Part shown: positions 1-12,070 of the stretch, piece after piece
Layout: each line of letters begins with the position of its first letter
How positions within the stretch are numbered: the stretch's first letter is position 1
NCBI RefSeq assembly: GCF_964656455.1
Contig: NC_135714.1
Coordinates: 62,397,850 to 62,461,849, forward strand
DNA from: Halichoerus grypus
Lineage: Eukaryota > Chordata > Mammalia > Carnivora > Phocidae
Length of the DNA: 64,000 nucleotides
Reading direction: 5' to 3'
Notes under the pieces: generated by a model
Databases searched by the model: none
What the model saw: only the letters and a program-made list of their open reading frames with translations
What the model was told of the DNA's origin: nothing
Program-made: the position numbers and the translations under genes

Positions 1-368
1 TTACCCACACTACCTCAACTACTGCACTCATGTCACATCTCCCAATTCATCACGAAGTCTTCTCCCAGCACTGAGATTACAAATGAGCTTCTCGGTAGAG
101 TTGCACAGTATCTCACATTCAGAGGACGCTGTGCATGCTGGAGCATTTTGATTTAGCACTTTCCAGGATTCAGTCCCCTTGTGTGTGAAGGGTAATTAAG
201 CAGTTTGCCATGACTGCAGTAAGGAAAGTGGGAGGAGGCATGGAGGAAACACTACTTTGTGAGCCTTCTGCTTTAAGTCTTTGAAACCTTAACGGACTTC
301 ATATTGGGGGATAGATATTGGGATAATTGAAAGTACTAGTTCCCATTTTTAAAAACATTATATATAGT

Positions 369-576
369 GGGGCGCCTGTGTGGCTCATTCAGTTGAGCGT
401 GGGGGTGATTTCAGCTCAGGTCATGATCTCAGGGTCCTGGGATCCAGCCCCGTGTCAGGCTCCGTGCTCAGCAGGGAGTCTGCTTGAGATTCTCTCCCTT
501 GGCGCCCCAACCCCGACCGCACATGCATGCTCTCTCTCTTTCAAATAAATAAACCTTTTTAAAAAATTAAAAAAAT
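369..576 (+). mobile_element. Can-SINE (tRNA-Lys-derived), + strand
   Basis: It runs from ggggcgcctgtgtggctcat through the ggtcatgatctcagggtcctg box to an A-rich tail. Its target-site duplication aaaaacatta is exact at 351-360 and 577-586. Divergence in the body suggests an older member. Confidence 0.9.
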
Positions 577-944
577 AAAAACATTAAATATAAGCTCTAG
601 CTTCAAACATTGCACTCCCATATAGTTTGCATTGATATACATAATTAATTTAAAAAGATGAAATTTGGTACCATACTTCATAGCTAGTTGATGTGCACGC
701 ATTCTGAAGTCTTGAAAATAGATTGATTTTAATCACTCTTGAATCATTAAGTTTATATTTTGCCATGACATATTAAAAAAAATCAACTCTCATTATCTAG
801 AAATATTTTTCTTAATTTAATATCATTATTAAATATTGGATGTTCTGATGATATAAAGGGGTGTTAAAAAGTTTAGGCTTTTGATGGAAACACCATCACC
901 ACTGTCTACCATCTACCATCATCTCTGTCCTCACCATCACCACA

Positions 945-1110
945 TTTTTGGCATTTATTATGTGCCAATCATTAATTTTCAGAGCTCTGTAATTCTCATC
1001 ACAACCCTATTAGGAGCTATTATTATCATCCCCTCTAAGGTACGGAGAGCCTTAAGTGACTTGGGTAAGACCACAGTTAGGAAGTATCAGTGCTTCTCAC
1101 CTAGGCATTT
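945..1110 (-). repeat. MIR-like ancient SINE
   Basis: Phrases such as tttattatgtgccaatc, tcatcacaaccctattagg and ttaagtgacttgggtaag match the MIR core on the minus strand. Family assigned by eye. Confidence 0.6.
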
Positions 1111-1770
1111 CGGCATCACAACCTCAACAGACCACACCTGACTCATATTTCTAACCATTATGTTAGATGGCCTTCCAAAATGATGAGTTACATAGCATTA
1201 TCTATAGTAACAATCACAAAAATGCTAGTTACTAATAGCATTGAACATGATTGCAAGTATTTTGTATGCATCAACTCATTAAATATTAAAAACACACAAG
1301 TTCATCAGAAGAAATGTATTTCCAGGTCTTGAGCTCTAGAAAAAAAATTGATTTTCAATGTAAGAGGTTTTCTTTTTTTCTTTTAAATCATAAAATGAAT
1401 CTGTACTTATTAAGGAAAGTTTGGAAAAGGCAGAAAAGCAGAAAATGATTATCTAGATTTCTATCATTCAAAAACACCATAATAGATTTTTTTGGTAATT
1501 CATTCCAAATTTTTTGTAGGCAAATGTGGATATATTTGTTTTTTTCATAGTTAAAATCACATTTTAGAAGTTGGTGATAATCTCTGACAAAAGGAGAAAT
1601 CTCTTATGTTTAAACAGGGTGTTGTTCCCTTAAGGAGGGATGTAAATTCATACCAAAATTGCTTGCTACTTTTGTCCAGATGCCTTATGAACAGAGCCCT
1701 AACCCATCCACATTTTTGTAGACTCATTAAAATGGTCTGCTCAGTCTGATGAGAGTTGTTCTTGATATAT

Positions 1771-1955
1771 TTTTTGAAGATTATATTTATTTATTTATTT
1801 GAGAGAGAGAGAGAGAGTGCACAGAGGGAGAGTGAGAGGGAGAAGCAGATTCCCCACTGAGCGGAGAGCCCCATATGGGACTGCATCCCAGGACCCTGGG
1901 ATCATGACCTGAGCTGAAGGCAGACGCTTAACCGGCTGAGCTACCCAGGCATCCC
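1771..1955 (-). mobile_element. Can-SINE, - strand
   Basis: It reads in reverse: T-rich tail with repeated ttta, a gagagaga tract, then gggatcatgacctgagctg and ccggctgagctacccaggc. Imperfect repeats (tgttcttgatat before, tgttcctgatgatat after) look like the target-site duplication. Confidence 0.9.
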
Positions 1956-3822
1956 AAATGTTCCTGATGATATTACCACCAATTTTTTAATACTTTTAAA
2001 TATTTTTTTATAATTTTCCCATTCCCACATTGATGAATCTGAGTAGGTTGAACTTCATCTTTGGATGTTCTTTTCAAGAAAGATAGAAGATTGGATGTCT
2101 TCTGAGCCACTAAGGATTTGAGAATTATTTTCTTCCTGCCCATATACCTTAGAGCTAATTGGAGGGCTCAAAAATTGGGGGCAATTATAATATTTTCACA
2201 TCCCAACCCTGTGGGCTCCTTTCCACTGAATCCTGAAATTTAGTGCTATGGAGAAATCTGAGGTCTGTCTGCTTTCTATTCCATTGTGTTCAACTAATTT
2301 TACTCTATTGGATTCTTGCAGGATATTTCTTTATCTTTATAAATGAAACATTTTTTCAGGATATTTCTAGGTGAGGTGTCTTTTCACCTTATTGCCTAGA
2401 ATATGGTGCAGCCCTTTCAGTCAGTCTGTATTCCAGTTTTTGAAATGCTTTCTTCAGTTATGGCTTTAATTTAATCATATTCATTCCAATTATTCTCTTT
2501 TCTCTAGAAACACAATGATTCTTAGATTGCTCCCCTCGCTTTCCCCCTCATTATCAATCATGCTGTCTCATCATTTTTCACTTTGTGTCTTTCCTCTTCA
2601 TATGGAGAGAGCTTCTTGAGTTTGTATTTACTACTTCTAGTATTGATTTTAATTTGACTATTTCACTTTAATTTTCTTTTAATTCTTCCTTATTTTTCTT
2701 CTCATTGGTTCATCTAGTTTTTTTTAAATCCTAACGCTTATTCTTTCTTTATTGCTTCTTGCTTCTATTTAATAAAGACTTCATTTTCATGCATCTTACT
2801 GAAGTTGCAAAATAGCTTTTAAATCTTTTCTTTTAGATCCTGTAGTATGTAGCATTCAGAAGTCTGCTCTTTCTCTGAATCTTTAGAACATTTTGTTTTG
2901 CTTGCTCTTCAGGGTTTTTCCCAAGTTCCTTTCCTTCTGTTTACTCATCCTTGATCAAGAGAAATCTGTCCATACCCACTGCTTGAAAGCTGCAAGGGTA
3001 AATGTCCTGCCCCTGGCTAACTCCCCTTCTTGGATCCATAGCCAGATGCTAAGAAAGGTTCATGTCTGAGGGGCTGGTGGGTTTTCAGTCAGTGTAGTTC
3101 TACTGTACTGAGATTGGATCTTTTCCTACCTCCACTGCCCAACCCTCCTACATTTTGAGTATGTGAAACCAAAACTATACTCCCCAGTTTGCATTGCTGC
3201 AAAGGCGCTCTCCTTCTCTCTCGGTGACCATGTGCTTTAACATTTGAGACATCATCCTGTTCCCCAATTTTTTATCACTCCCTCTACCTCCTCCAACATG
3301 CATACTTCCCACTCTTTTTTTTTTTACATTATGGGCTCTGATTAGATGTAGAAAGAAAGATATTGAGGGAGGTGAGGACTGGCACCTGACTGCCTCAAAC
3401 AGTAGTGGCCACACACGGGAGGGATGGATCTGGGTTGTGTTTGATACAGAAAGGCAGTGAGTTAGGCAGAATGATGGTTCTTATATCTATTTAGGTTTAC
3501 ACAGCAAAGAAAGTCCATAGAATGTCTTACGTTCAATGGGACTTCCTCATAGCGGTGGTAGGAGGTTGGCTGTTTTATCTTTTGGTGGTGAAATTTTTAT
3601 CTCTTTCTATATCTGCCAGAGGTATCATAGTGGGAAAATATTTCATCAAGGGCTGTTAGCTATAGTACACCGTAAAATTTTTATCATAAATATTTTTATT
3701 TAAGGAATATGAAAAACCATAATTAAATATATCCTTAATGGTAGCCCTACCCCAAATTGTAATAATATTAATCGTATTTTTTTTATTCAATTCCTGTGTT
3801 TACTGAGGGTGCCATATTAGAC

Positions 3823-4039
3823 CTGGGGTTGGCAAACTTTTTCTGTAAAGAGCCAGATAGTGAATATTTTCAGCTCTGTGTGCCATTCAGTTGAAACAAC
3901 TACTCAACTCTGCCATTGTAGCACAAAAACAGCTATAGGTAATATGTAAATGAGTGGATATGGCTGTGTTCCAATAAAAGTTTAGGGAAACAGGTGGTAG
4001 GCTAGATTTGGCCCTTGGTCCATAGTTGGCTGGCTCCTG
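3823..4039 (-). mobile_element. MER20-like hAT-Charlie DNA transposon relic
   Basis: The left end ctggggttggcaaactttt and right end gttggctggctcctg are inverted ends of the MER20 family. Internal phrases (ctgtaaagagccagatagtg, actactcaactctgccattg, tggctgtgttccaataaaa) match the full length of about 217 bp. No transposase is encoded. Confidence 0.85.
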
Positions 4040-5567
4040 TGTAGACTATACATTTGGAAGGGCAAATCTACATAGCCCAGAATGATAGGATTCAGACATA
4101 TGACAACAACAAAATTCACTGTTAAAAAGTCTTTCCCATTTTTTCTGACCCACTTTGTTGTTCATCTTCTTACTTGCATCTCCAGTCTTGCTTATGAAGC
4201 GCTAGCCCAGCTGAGTTCTCACCTCTCGGTCAGGTAGTTCTCTTGTATCCTGGGATATTTTCTCTTTAAATGCTTTTCCTTCCTGCCCTTGTTGATCTGG
4301 ATTGGTGAATAAGGATTCTGTTTCCATCAATAAAATATATAATTAGCTATTGCCAGTAAGAATTGGTGGAAAGCTTGATTTTCCTTGTATCAATCTTGCT
4401 ACAAGTAATTCCTTCTTCCCCTGTGCTCTCGAATTGACTCTGCGACTATACTTGGGTCTAGTCCATGTTAGTTAAGACAGACTGATACTAACTCTCTGCT
4501 GATTCAAGATTTGTGATCATTACATCTGTTCCCTGTTTACCAAGCATTGTATAAGTTCATTTGTTTACTACAATAAAATTACTGAGTAGTATGACATCAA
4601 ATATGCCTTTATTTTACTTTCTCACTGAAATTTCATTAAGCTGAATAGTTCTGAGGTTGAGAAATGCTCAATGATTTCAGTGCATGTCCAATTTTCACAT
4701 TCTCTATTAAACATCAATGGCCATAATATTTTCCATATAGAAGAATAAAGAAATAAAATAACCTAAAACAAGAAAACAGTTGTCAGTTTAATCCAGTGAT
4801 TCAGTTGTTTGAAATAAATCCCCATTAGATAGTAATGCATTAATCTAACCATACATCATTGGGTTAAAGAACTACTGAGGTATGACTGCAACTGTCCAAG
4901 AAAAATTAAATCTCTTTGACCCCCCTCCCCTGCCCAAGTACTTTGGCTGCCTTTTTCTTACAGAATGAGTTCCAAAGCAACCATGGTAATAAAAGCTCAT
5001 TTTCTGCCTCTTGTAAGAAAAAGTGAAGGTAATCATTCAGAAGGTATCTTCTATGTAAGATGAACCATTTCTTAGTCCTTAAAACTTGGTTCATTCTAAC
5101 CCTCTTTCCTCTGCCTTTAATTTGTCTACCTTCTTGCCTTTCAAAAGGTTGTAGTGATAAGTCAAAGTGAGAAGCTGACTCTTTGGCATTAATGAGGGGA
5201 CTGTTGCTATGAAAGTTCTTCTCAGGGCAGTGGAGACAAATGGTCTGATATCCTAGGGGTGAGAGTGGTAGAGGGGAGAAGTAGGGAGAGGACATTGGCA
5301 GTTCTTTGGACATTTAGTCTCTCACCACTTTGCTCTGCTCTCATTCCCAATTATCTAGGAATAAAATTGATTTTTTTCATGTTAAGGAGCTCCCTAATGC
5401 ATATATATAAATGTGCATTCACATAAAGATGCAAAAGAATAGTGAAGTAGCTTATCAGGAGAGGGATGCCTCCATTTTGAGTTTAGCAGTAACTCAGCAG
5501 GAGCTTAAGTGTTCTTAAGTGTTGGTATGGTTGGTGCTCTGAAGTCTCTTTCCTACCATTTGTCATT

Positions 5568-5695
5568 ACCACGTCAGCTGTGTGACCTTGTACAAGTCAC
5601 ATAACCTTTCTGGTCTTTACTTTTCTTGTTTATAAAACAGGGATAAGAACATCTACTTCATAGGGTCATGTAAAGCCTTAAAATAGTGCCTGGCA
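5568..5695 (+). repeat. MIR-like SINE, split by a younger Can-SINE
   Basis: The phrases tgtgaccttgtacaagtcac and cctttctggtctttac, then gcctggca, follow the MIR core. The copy resumes at about 5916 after the Can-SINE that landed in it. Confidence 0.75.
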
Positions 5696-5900
5696 GGGGC
5701 ACCTGGGTGGCTCAGTCGTTAAGCGTCTGCCTTTGGCTCAGGTCATGATCCCAGGGTCCTGGGATCAAGCCCCGAGTCTGGCTCCCTGCTCCGTGGGAAG
5801 CCTGCTTCTCCCTCTCCTACTCCCCCTGCTTGTGTTCCCTCTCGCACTGTCTCTCTCTCTCTCTCTCTGTCAGATGAATAAATAAAATCTTTAAAAAAAA
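5696..5900 (+). mobile_element. Can-SINE with perfect 15-bp target duplication
   Basis: It is a full-length element from ggggcacctgggtggctcag to a tctctctc tract and an aataaataaaatctt-A tail. The duplication aaatagtgcctggca occurs exactly at 5681-5695 and 5901-5915. It inserted into an older MIR copy. Confidence 0.95.
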
Positions 5901-6198
5901 AAATAGTGCCTGGCAAACACTAAGTACTATTCTTACTGTCATTGTTATTATTGGTGCTTTTGTGTGTTCTTAGAAGAGGATAGGACTTGAGGAATGTGCA
6001 AACCTCTTAAGAGTCACAATGACTTTGGAAGTGCCAATTATCAAAGCACCAGGTGACTAATAAATACTAAAAGAGAGGAAATTGCTATTTATGGATGCTT
6101 GAGGCACATGATTGAGTTGGCTATGAATGAAATTTTCCTACTGTTGTGGATTTTATTAATGTCTCCTTTTGATGGATTGTTCCTTTTTTGGATGTAAG

Positions 6199-6282
6199 GA
6201 TGAAACTATAGTCCGAGTTCCTGGAAAATGTTGCCCACAGTGCTCTTCCCGATCCTGCTCTGCATCAGGCCAAGTGTACGAG
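6199..6282 (+). CDS. FRAS1: FRAS1 exon: end of a VWC module and start of the next
   Basis: This exon of 84 nt (28 codons, phase 0 at both ends) begins after the acceptor ...gatgtaag and ends before gtaacc. It encodes DETIVRVPGKCCPQCSS, the CCxxC tail that closes a VWC module (the third in the human protein), followed by RSCSASGQVYE, the opening strand of the next module. The T-rich run just upstream serves as the polypyrimidine tract. It joins in frame to the exon at 7899. I found no earlier FRAS1 exon between base 1 and 6198, so the preceding exon should lie upstream of the window. An alternative acceptor nearby is possible but would break the match to the family. Confidence 0.93.
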
Positions 6283-7898
6283 GTAACCTTTGCTGTACCC
6301 CCTGTGCGTGTTTTGACATACATTCTCACACATATGCCCTCCACCCTTCCAACCACCAGACCTCCCCACCCTTTTGTCTGAGTCTTTGCCAAGATTAGTA
6401 ACTCAAAAAAAAAAACAAAACAGCTTTTTTTCCTTCTCTTTGTGGAAAGCCTTTATGAAAAAATTAAATTGAAGAGGATTAGAAATATAAAGGAATGTGC
6501 TGGCAGGCAGCACCTGGGTCACGGACCTTGGTGAATTTACTGCTTACACGTCTCGAAGGAAGAAAAGGACTATCATTGGTTACTATCAGTTTACACTTAG
6601 GCTGGAGGCCCGGGGAATGTCTTTCTGCTTTGGTTGGATTGTATGTACTGATATCCAGACACGGCTTCCCCCTGCATTACACTGAGGGGAGGCATGGGGG
6701 TGGGAAGGGAGAGAGGGAAGGGAGGGGAGAAGCTAGTGGTGGTGGAACCTGCACAGTTGAAAGTACTATTGGAACAATGTAGATAACTGTGCCTAACACA
6801 TAATAGGTGCCAAATAAAAATGAATTCAACAAACTGAATGAATGAATGAACGAATGAATGTTCTTAGGAGTGCCCAGCTGAGCCAAAAGAAGGTTACATT
6901 ATTCAAAAGCAAAGAACATATAAAAAATAAACCCAACTACTTCCTTTGCTTGCCAGCCACTCTAAAGAAGACTAAATAGAAATTGGAATTATGACTCTCA
7001 GTAGAGAATCTGGAACAGAGTATTAGGGAATGAATGTCACAAATCTAGATGGGTCCCTTGAAATCTGAATGAACATAACTATTGGGAAAGGACTTTTGTA
7101 TGTACTAGATCTGTGTTGTCCAATACAATAGCCACACATGTGCCAGGTTAATTTCTCCTGGAAGAGATAGCCTTTATATCTGTTGTGAAGTTTTTGGTTG
7201 TAAGTAACAGAAATACTCCTCTAAAAGTGACTAAAATGAAAATGTTTATTATTTCATATAACAAGAAGTCCAGAGGTAGGGTGATTGCAGGGTTGATCAA
7301 CTGAGGTCTTGATGATGTCTTCAAGGATCAAAGGATCCTTTTTTGATCTTTCCACCCTGCCATCGGCAGCATGTTGGCATTTGCTTTCTGTCTTCTCCCC
7401 TCACATCCCCAAGATGGCTTCCTCCAGACTAGCTCTTCCACATACAATCATTACTAAAGGCTGGTGGGGAAAAGGGATGGATTTTCTTTTGTGGGGGAGA
7501 AGAGTCTTTTCTTTGCCCTCGCTGGGAAATTGAGTATGTGGCAGTGGGCACTGGGTCTCCTGGCAAAGAAGAGCTAAAGAATGAGCACTCATTAGGCAGC
7601 CAACAGGGTCTTCTTATTAATCTTGATGTTCCAGGGCCCCGTTGTGCCTGGCAGAGAGTAGGCCCTCAACACATCTATGGAATAAATACAGTTGAATAAA
7701 AATGAATGCAAAGTTCCTTTTGGACATTATTGACTTTTTTCTTAGAGGCCGTTGCTGCCTAAATGATATCATTTCTCAGGAGTACATTCAATGTGGCTCA
7801 ATTAAAAATTGTAACAAAAAGTTGTGTGCCTTATGTGCCCGTGTTTCTGTTTGATGTATGTGACACTTGATTTTCTACTTTGTCCTTTCTTTACTCAG
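6283..7898 (+). other. FRAS1: Intron: short L2/MIR tails only
   Basis: The 1.6 kb intron contains two ancient repeat tails (gtgcctaacacataataggtg near 6789 and gtgcctggcagagagtagg near 7643) and a GAAT microsatellite. The rest shows nothing I can name. Confidence 0.6.
6835..6860 (+). repeat. (GAAT)n microsatellite
   Basis: About six tandem gaat/gaac units directly follow an L2/MIR-type tail, a usual place for such repeats to grow. Confidence 0.85.
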
Positions 7899-8000
7899 CA
7901 CGGTGAGCAGTGGAATGAAAATGCCTGTACCACGTGTATATGTGACGAGGGTGAGGTCAGGTGCCACAAACAGGCCTGCCCTCCACTAAGATGTGAAAAG
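7899..8000 (+). CDS. FRAS1: FRAS1 exon: core of a VWC module (fourth)
   Basis: This is a 102 nt exon (34 codons, phase 0-0) with acceptor tttactcag and donor gtattt. It encodes HGEQWNENACTTCICDEG and then EVRCHKQACPPLRCEK. The HG-E-x-W, CxxCxC and VxCxxxxCP features are the classic core of an extracellular VWC module, a disulphide-bonded fold found in many matrix and BMP-binding proteins. Six cysteines are visible and all are at expected places. The module is completed by the next exon, which brings the CCEEC motif. The donor (gtattt) departs from the gtaagt consensus but nothing better is nearby. Confidence 0.95.
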
Positions 8001-8317
8001 GTATTTGAGAGAGTGTGGCTTGGTTTTCAAAGCTTTATCCTGGGTCATTTGAGCAATGCATTTCTCAGTCCAGTGTGTCTTTTGAGGGAATCGAAAGTTT
8101 TATGATATTCAGAAATATTCGATAAAGATATGAAAGACCTGCTTCCTAGGAAGGAGGCTGAGGTAGAGAGGAACTTGCCTCAGCTGGGTTAGGTTGGGCA
8201 GTGGGGGGAAAGGAGCAGCATACAGTGTTGGCCTTTTATGTCCTTCTGCCCCATTGGCTCAGATGTTTTCAAAGTCTCCTGAGAACTGCCCTTTACCTGC
8301 CATCTTTGTTTCTTCAG

Positions 8318-8509
8318 GGTCAGAGCAGGGCTCAGCGTCACGGGGAATGCTGTGAGGAATGTGTGTCTCCTGTGGGAAGCTGCTCGCACAACGGGATTGT
8401 GCGCTACCAGGATGAAATGTGGAAGAGCTCAGCCTGCGAGTTCTGCGTGTGTGACCATGGCCAAGTGATCTGCCGGACTGGGGAGTGTGCCAAAGTGGAG
8501 TGTGCCCAG
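8318..8509 (+). CDS. FRAS1: FRAS1 exon: end of VWC4 and most of VWC5
   Basis: This 192 nt exon (64 codons, phase 0-0) has acceptor tttcttcag and donor gtaaga. It encodes GQSRAQRHGECCEECVSP, which closes the fourth VWC module. It continues with GSCSHNGIVRYQDEMW, CEFCVCDHGQVIC and TGECAKVECAQ, which form most of the fifth. Cysteine spacing (CCxxC, then CxxCxC, then two single cysteines) is complete. It lies only 317 nt from the preceding exon, the shortest intron in the window. The ordering suggests the two exons are retained together, since skipping either would remove half a VWC fold without shifting frame. Confidence 0.96.
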
Positions 8510-11159
8510 GTAAGAAGTGAAGGCATTTCCACTTGGACTGTAACAGTTCTCTCCAGTGGGAGATATGGTCCCTCACCTGTTCCTTACTTTTTGGCAGCAG
8601 CAGAGGCGACAGCCAGGTTGACCACTCACATTTCACAGAGCCTTCTAGCACAAAGATTCTGTGGTGTAAAATAAATGTCACTATGTGTTCAGACTGGCTT
8701 GGAACAGCCCCCTGGAGCTTTTAGCTGTCAGTGCATCTGGTCCGATTGGAAGCCCTGAGCCAGAGACATGAAAGGGAAGGACATGATAGGGGACATTAGC
8801 CTATCAGTCAGCGCAGCTGGACCTCATGGCTGGTGGCCTGCCCGGCTTGCTATGGTTATGAAACAGAGGTCCGCAGGTGCTCCCGCGGCCGGCTTCTGTC
8901 GCAGGCCCTACTGGCAGCACTTAGCAGAAAGGAGAGCCAGCACCTACGGCTGCTTCTGTGGATCAGGAAAGAAAACAAAATGTTTTTGTTTTTGTTTTAA
9001 AGAGAGAGGAAGGGGAACCTCATAAATAATTAACGCGGATGACCTCTGTTGACTTCTGCTGTCTGCAGAATTTCTAGAAGCTTCTAACAAAGCAGCCTCT
9101 GTTTGGACTATAGATGTATATTGTAGGGAAATTGCTTTTTTTTTTTTTTTTCTTTTTCTCTTTGAACTCAATTTTGACCCATTGCAAAACAAATTGCTTT
9201 GAAAGTTGTCTCCTTCTCCCTCACCGCTCCCATCCGCCCCACCAATTTCCCGCAGGGTTGTGAACTTGAGTAGATGAGGGAAACTCAGAAGATCTGAAGC
9301 ACTGGATATCTGTGAAGTCATTTTTCTTTCTAGTTCTTCTCCCCCACATCTCAGCTCCTCTTAACACTGAGCTGGGGAACAACCTTTCAAACAGGGCTGT
9401 CAATGACAGGGTGATTTTTCATTTTGCCTCCTACTTCTAAGTCTTGGCAGAGCTGAAACGTATTTAGGTAAAGAGGGTCTTGCTTTTTGCAGATTTATTT
9501 CCCCCCACATGCCTTTTCATTTCTTTTCCTTCTTTATGTCAGGGGAGTCAGAATGGTTGGACGAAGATGAGAAAAACCCCAGTCAGGGCCCTTCCCCCGC
9601 CCCCCCCCCTCAAGCTGAGGCTGGGCTTCCTGGCCTTGCCAGACTGCTGGGACGATGCTGCGTTATTTTCTAAGATCTTAATTTGCCGAATAATATCCCA
9701 GGGTTTATGGAAAATGTGGGAGAGGTGATTCTGGTAACGTGGGTCCTTTAGCCACCTATTTTCAGTTAAGTCTGAGCAAAGAGTCTCAATCACAGATAAT
9801 AATTTGACCCAGGGTCCCCAATGCTAATGCATTTCCAAGTTCCTGCTATCCTCTGTGACACCTACCTGTGGCCCCATGCACCAGGTCTTCTTCTCTGTTC
9901 TTAGGAAAAATGGGGAGCAACAGCGGAAGTACATGGAGAGGGCCTCAGTTCCCCTGCAGTCACCCCCCAGCACTGTCTGCTTCTTACTCCCACCCCATCC
10001 TCTCTGTTAGGAACTGAGGAGTTCTAATGCCTTTAGCCCATTTCTCCAGGTCCTTAGTCAACTAAACTGGTGTCTTCCAGGTGACACCTGTGTTTCCAAA
10101 TGTTGTTGAAGGCACTGGGTTCTAAACTGGAGACACTACCAGAAGTGAAATTTTAACCAAAATTGAATCTTACCAAAAATATCCCTTAGCCTTCTTTCTG
10201 TGCCACACTTCTGCAAATAGCTCTGTGAATGCCTGGAGTGCAAACTTCCTAACTTCTGCTTAGCTTGGAGATAAAAAGATGAATAAGACACATTCTAATC
10301 TCAAGAGTTCTCAGGCTTTTGGGGGAAGTCAGATACATCAACAGCAATCACAATATGCAGTGGCATCAATGATAATGGAAATACGAATGAAATGCCTGAG
10401 AAGCATCTGGAGAAAATGACTGTCTGCCGAGGGGGCAGTGCAAGTGTGCTGTTGGTATTTTTATTCAAAATTCTACCCCACTTTCTGCCTTTCCTAGAAT
10501 ATCACGGGCATTTGGTTCCTGGATACCAAGGGTAGATTAGGTCTAAGTGTATGTACGTCCACAAAGAGGCAGAAAAGTCAACTTGTAGAAGAAGAGACAG
10601 AACTGTACAGGTTCACCGTTGTAATAATGATCACATTGGTTATCAACAGCAATGTTCTGAGTAGCATGGAAATCAGCACATCATTTTCCTTTGTTAAAAA
10701 AGGAGAAAATGGCATGGCCTTTGTTTTTGATGTATCCAACCAAATCCCTAGACATTGAAACACAAATGCATCAATAGTAAAATAGCACAGTATGAAGATT
10801 TTCATTTTTTTTAAATTTTGTGTCATCTTTGAACATGAATTCAGATGGAGAAGTCAAATTACTTGTTTTTAAAGGACCTAGCATTCACACCTGGGACATA
10901 AAATGGTGCTGGTGGGGGGAGGGTAGAATCGAAGCTTATCACAACATACACGGAAGGGGATGGGCACACTGCACGTGTGAGGTGCCTTTCCCTTCTCCAG
11001 TGGAGGAAAATTCCCTCAAAAGAGTGTTTCCTTTTTCAATGGCAAGCTAGTGGACTCACACCATCTTTCGTCTGGTGGATAGATGTTGGTGTGATTCAGT
11101 GGGGGAGGGGTTAGCAGATTCCATCTGGCCCATGCCTCAGAATCCTCTTAAGAAGAAAA

Positions 11160-11720
11160 GAATTAGTTTTGTTCCGCAAAGCAATTTTTCTCAAAGGACA
11201 AGTCAAATGCTAATTGGAGCAAGCTCCCCACCGCAGTGAACTGCCGCAGTTTGGGGCATCCGGGCTTCTTCTATAAATAGCAGATCTATTTAGGACTCCC
11301 TACCTCACCCCAACCGAATCCTTGTTCCCCAGCAGCAAGGCCTGCTGTTATTTACAGTAGCGTTCGAAGCCTCTGAACGGCCACCCTCCTTGCCCTCCTG
11401 GGATGAGGCAGGCTCCATTTTCCGTTTGGTCTCTACACCCTGTAGCAGGCACTCAAGCAGCAGTTACGCATTTTGCCTTTAATAGAAGTACAAATACTCA
11501 GTGTCATTGTTTTAAACAACTTAGATTACCTGCATATAAACCCCTTTATATGCTTTGAAAGCAGATTTCACCATTTCTGGGTTAGGCCTGCACTACCAGC
11601 TGATTTGTCACGTTTCTGCAAAACAATTTATATGTAAATACGCCCGCTCTCTGTAGCATCCCCTGCTCTCCGCTGGCCTCTGATTGGCATTACATTTTGA
11701 TGGACAGCGATCTATACACG
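11160..11720. promoter_or_regulatory. Possible intronic regulatory element
   Basis: The segment contains ctataaatag (11271-11280), a perfect match to the MEF2 consensus YTAWWWWTAR, followed closely by ctatttagg. It also holds an E-box-like cagctg and a near-CArG box cctttatatg. It is non-repetitive within an intron. This is motif reading only; no conservation data are available. Confidence 0.25.
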
Positions 11721-11789
11721 ACTCCTTTCTTCCTGAAATCAGTTTTTAGACACTGTAAAAAGTTACAGTCAAAAAAAAGTTACAGTCAT

Positions 11790-12070
11790 TCATGTGTTTT
11801 TGTATTTCCTTTAAAAGTTCCTATTTCCCTTCATTAAAATAATACATATTCATTTTAGAAGATTGATACTCAAGAAAAGTAGAAAAGAGACTTTAAAATC
11901 CACCCATCATGCTACAGTTCAAAGACAACCAATGCCTTTATTTTATATATTTTTTGGTGCACAGTGTTTTTAAACATAAAATATCCCTGTGATTATTCTG
12001 TTGCACAATTTCACATTATTCAATTTTTACCTAACGTGGTTTCTGCACTTTAAATGTAATGTAGATCCCA
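11790..12070 (-). repeat. Old LINE-like fragment
   Basis: Wording such as aatacatattcattttagaag, ggtgcacagtgtttttaaac and acctaacgtggtttctgcac resembles old L1M-type 3' regions on the minus strand, as does 45140-45440. The call is tentative. Confidence 0.35.

Larger units (their letters stand above)
1..6198 (+). other. FRAS1: Intron upstream of the first visible exon
   Basis: No coding exon is supported. Apart from two Can-SINEs, a MER20-like relic, two MIR-like pieces and a third SINE near the end, most of it is AT-rich sequence in which I recognise nothing, notably 1960-3800 and 4040-5560. The 135-codon minus-strand open frame at 4906-5313 has no recognisable domain. Confidence 0.8.

Noticed and set aside
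4906..5313. 135-codon minus-strand open frame
   Set aside because: No domain, no splice or promoter context, biased composition; it lies in an intron and looks like chance.
1..6198. Search for the earlier FRAS1 VWC exons upstream of 6199
   Set aside because: No stretch with the expected CxxCxC or CCxxC spacing and splice sites was found; they should lie before the window.
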